Made by a program: the position numbers and the translations under genes
Source of the DNA: Lachnospiraceae bacterium UBA3273
Lineage (GTDB): Bacteria > Bacillota > Clostridia > Lachnospirales > Lachnospiraceae
DNA: 25,111 nucleotides
Reading direction: 5' to 3'
NCBI GenBank assembly: GCA_002362385.1
Contig: DEUB01000064.1
Coordinates: forward strand, 1-25,111
The notes under the pieces: generated by a model
What the model saw: only the letters and a program-made list of their open reading frames with translations
Databases searched by the model: none
What the model was told of the DNA's origin: nothing
Shown here: one piece after another, positions 24,422 through 25,111 of the stretch
Layout of the letters: every line of letters begins with the position of its first letter
Numbering within the stretch: the first letter of the stretch is position 1

Positions 24422-24997
24422 TTAAACCGCTTCGGAATCAAGATACCAAATCTTGATCCACTGCGCATCTTCCGCCATTCTGCCCCGGGTCTTTTCTATA
24501 ATGGAAAGGGGATCGTAAAAATCCAGCTCCAGATCTTCCAATATGAGGGAAATCCCTTCTCTGGTCCTTGGAAAACACCGGCTTTCCAAGAATTCTTCGA
24601 AATCATTCCAGGTCGGTTTTGCCTTGATCCCGAATGCCCTGTGCAAAAGATCATCCGTTTCATTTTGAATGGCGATCTTCTGCTCCTTAAAATCTACCAA
24701 AATTTCGGTGCAGCATTCATCTTCACACATAAAATCCATCCGCATGGTATAATCCCTTACATTTACATTCCGAAAGCGCTGATTCAGCTGAGCCCACTTG
24801 CGTATGGTCTCACAGATAAATTCTTCTTCGGATTCTTTTTTGTTCAGATGACCGGACAGTGCCTGTCTGGAAATTCCGTATTCCTTTGCCAATGCCGTAA
24901 CGCTCTCTCCCCCGTCGCGGCGTTTTTTGATCTCATTTAACTGTTCTTTTGACAAAGCAGGTTTTCTTCCTGCGCCTCTTTCATTTATTTTCCCCAT
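24422..24997 (-). CDS. Resolvase-type HTH protein, partner of the HipA-like kinase
   Basis: A 191-residue protein that starts with a basic arm GAGRKPALSKEQ and a helix-turn-helix (about 31-52, ESVTALAKEYGISRQALSGHL) like the DNA-binding end of Hin-type recombinases. No recombinase catalytic domain is present. Residues 55-191 are acidic, Cys- and Trp-containing and unrecognised; they include RMDFMCEDECCTEILVDFKEQ and a terminal WIKIWYLDSEAV. The ribosome binding site AGGAGGAA lies about 9 nt before the ATG. It is the first gene of a two-gene operon with the HipA-like kinase, so it may be the antitoxin or repressor. It could also be only a regulator or substrate of the kinase. The function of the C-terminal part is unknown. 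Confidence 0.72.
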   Translation of the reverse strand: MGKINERGAGRKPALSKEQLNEIKKRRDGGESVTALAKEYGISRQALSGHLNKKESEEEFICETIRKWAQLNQRFRNVNVRDYTMRMDFMCEDECCTEILVDFKEQKIAIQNETDDLLHRAFGIKAKPTWNDFEEFLESRCFPRTREGISLILEDLELDFYDPLSIIEKTRGRMAEDAQWIKIWYLDSEAV

Positions 24998-25027
24998 AGA
25001 CGGATTCCTCCTCTGTCCGTTTTCTAT

Positions 25028-25063
25028 ATAATATATTATCCAGCCTTTTGATCATTTTACCAA
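25028..25063 (-). promoter_or_regulatory. Promoter and palindrome of the HTH/kinase operon
   Basis: On the minus strand TTGGTA (25058-25063) and GATAAT (25035-25040) are 17 nt apart. The 12-bp perfect palindrome ATAATATATTAT (25028-25039) overlaps the -10, as an autoregulatory operator would. AT-rich palindromes also arise by chance, so the operator role is tentative. Confidence 0.5.
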
Positions 25064-25111
25064 TTATTTTCTCATCCGTCAATAAATTAATTAGTGTCTG
25101 TTGATTAAGCA

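Noticed and set aside
1..25111. CRISPR arrays, tRNA or rRNA genes, insertion sequences, riboswitches
   Set aside because: No repeat-spacer pattern, cloverleaf, transposase-like protein or recognisable riboswitch core was found by reading both strands. Weak or diverged elements could be missed by eye.

Overview
The window looks like chromosome from a low-to-moderate GC Firmicute of the class Clostridia, most likely a gut Lachnospiraceae. This is inferred from strong AGGAGG-type ribosome binding sites, Gram-positive lipoproteins, a YesN/LytS-type two-component system, TTGACA/TATAAT promoters and the protein families present. No rRNA, tRNA, CRISPR array, insertion sequence or phage gene was recognised.

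Layout. (1) 42-2272, minus strand: a ClbS/DfsB-like protein and a flotillin. (2) 2632-7318, plus strand: a galactose/glucose-type (Mgl) ABC importer with a lipoprotein binding protein, a double ATPase and a permease. (3) 7461-12967, plus strand: a regulator (YesN-type), a sensor kinase (LytS-type), a membrane-anchored binding protein and a second MglB-like lipoprotein. Together these form a sugar-sensing system that probably controls the importer. (4) 12988-16919, minus strand: a MacA/MacB-like exporter (adaptor, ATPase, permease). (5) 17172-17849, plus strand: a small protein joining a DUF1905-like domain to a C39-like cysteine peptidase domain. (6) 17851-21559, minus strand: an ATPase and a 1006-residue FtsX-type permease behind a near-ideal promoter that carries a tandem operator. 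(7) 21681-23534: a LysR regulator divergent from a tandem-GNAT protein. (8) 23541-24997, minus strand: a resolvase-type HTH protein followed by a HipA/CtkA-like kinase, resembling a toxin-antitoxin pair.

The most striking observation is in region 2. The transporter's binding protein is a natural circular permutation of MglB. The segment that is N-terminal in ordinary MglB, including the sugar-binding Asp/Phe pair, lies at its C-terminus, and the protein begins at the strand carrying the FNREP-like motif. The ordinary MglB homologue encoded in the same window (11924-12967) shows the canonical order, so the permutation can be read by comparing the two. The partner permease is also unusual, with about 215 extra N-terminal residues predicted to be a cytosolic coiled coil.

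How the genes may work together (inference): a hexose outside the cell is detected by the anchored and/or lipoprotein binding proteins near the kinase, the regulator is phosphorylated, and it activates the permuted Mgl importer. Stable intercistronic hairpins between mglB and mglA probably let the binding protein be made in excess. The two exporters, the C39-like protein and the ClbS-like protein suggest a separate accessory theme of peptide or toxin handling, but their substrates cannot be read from the sequence.
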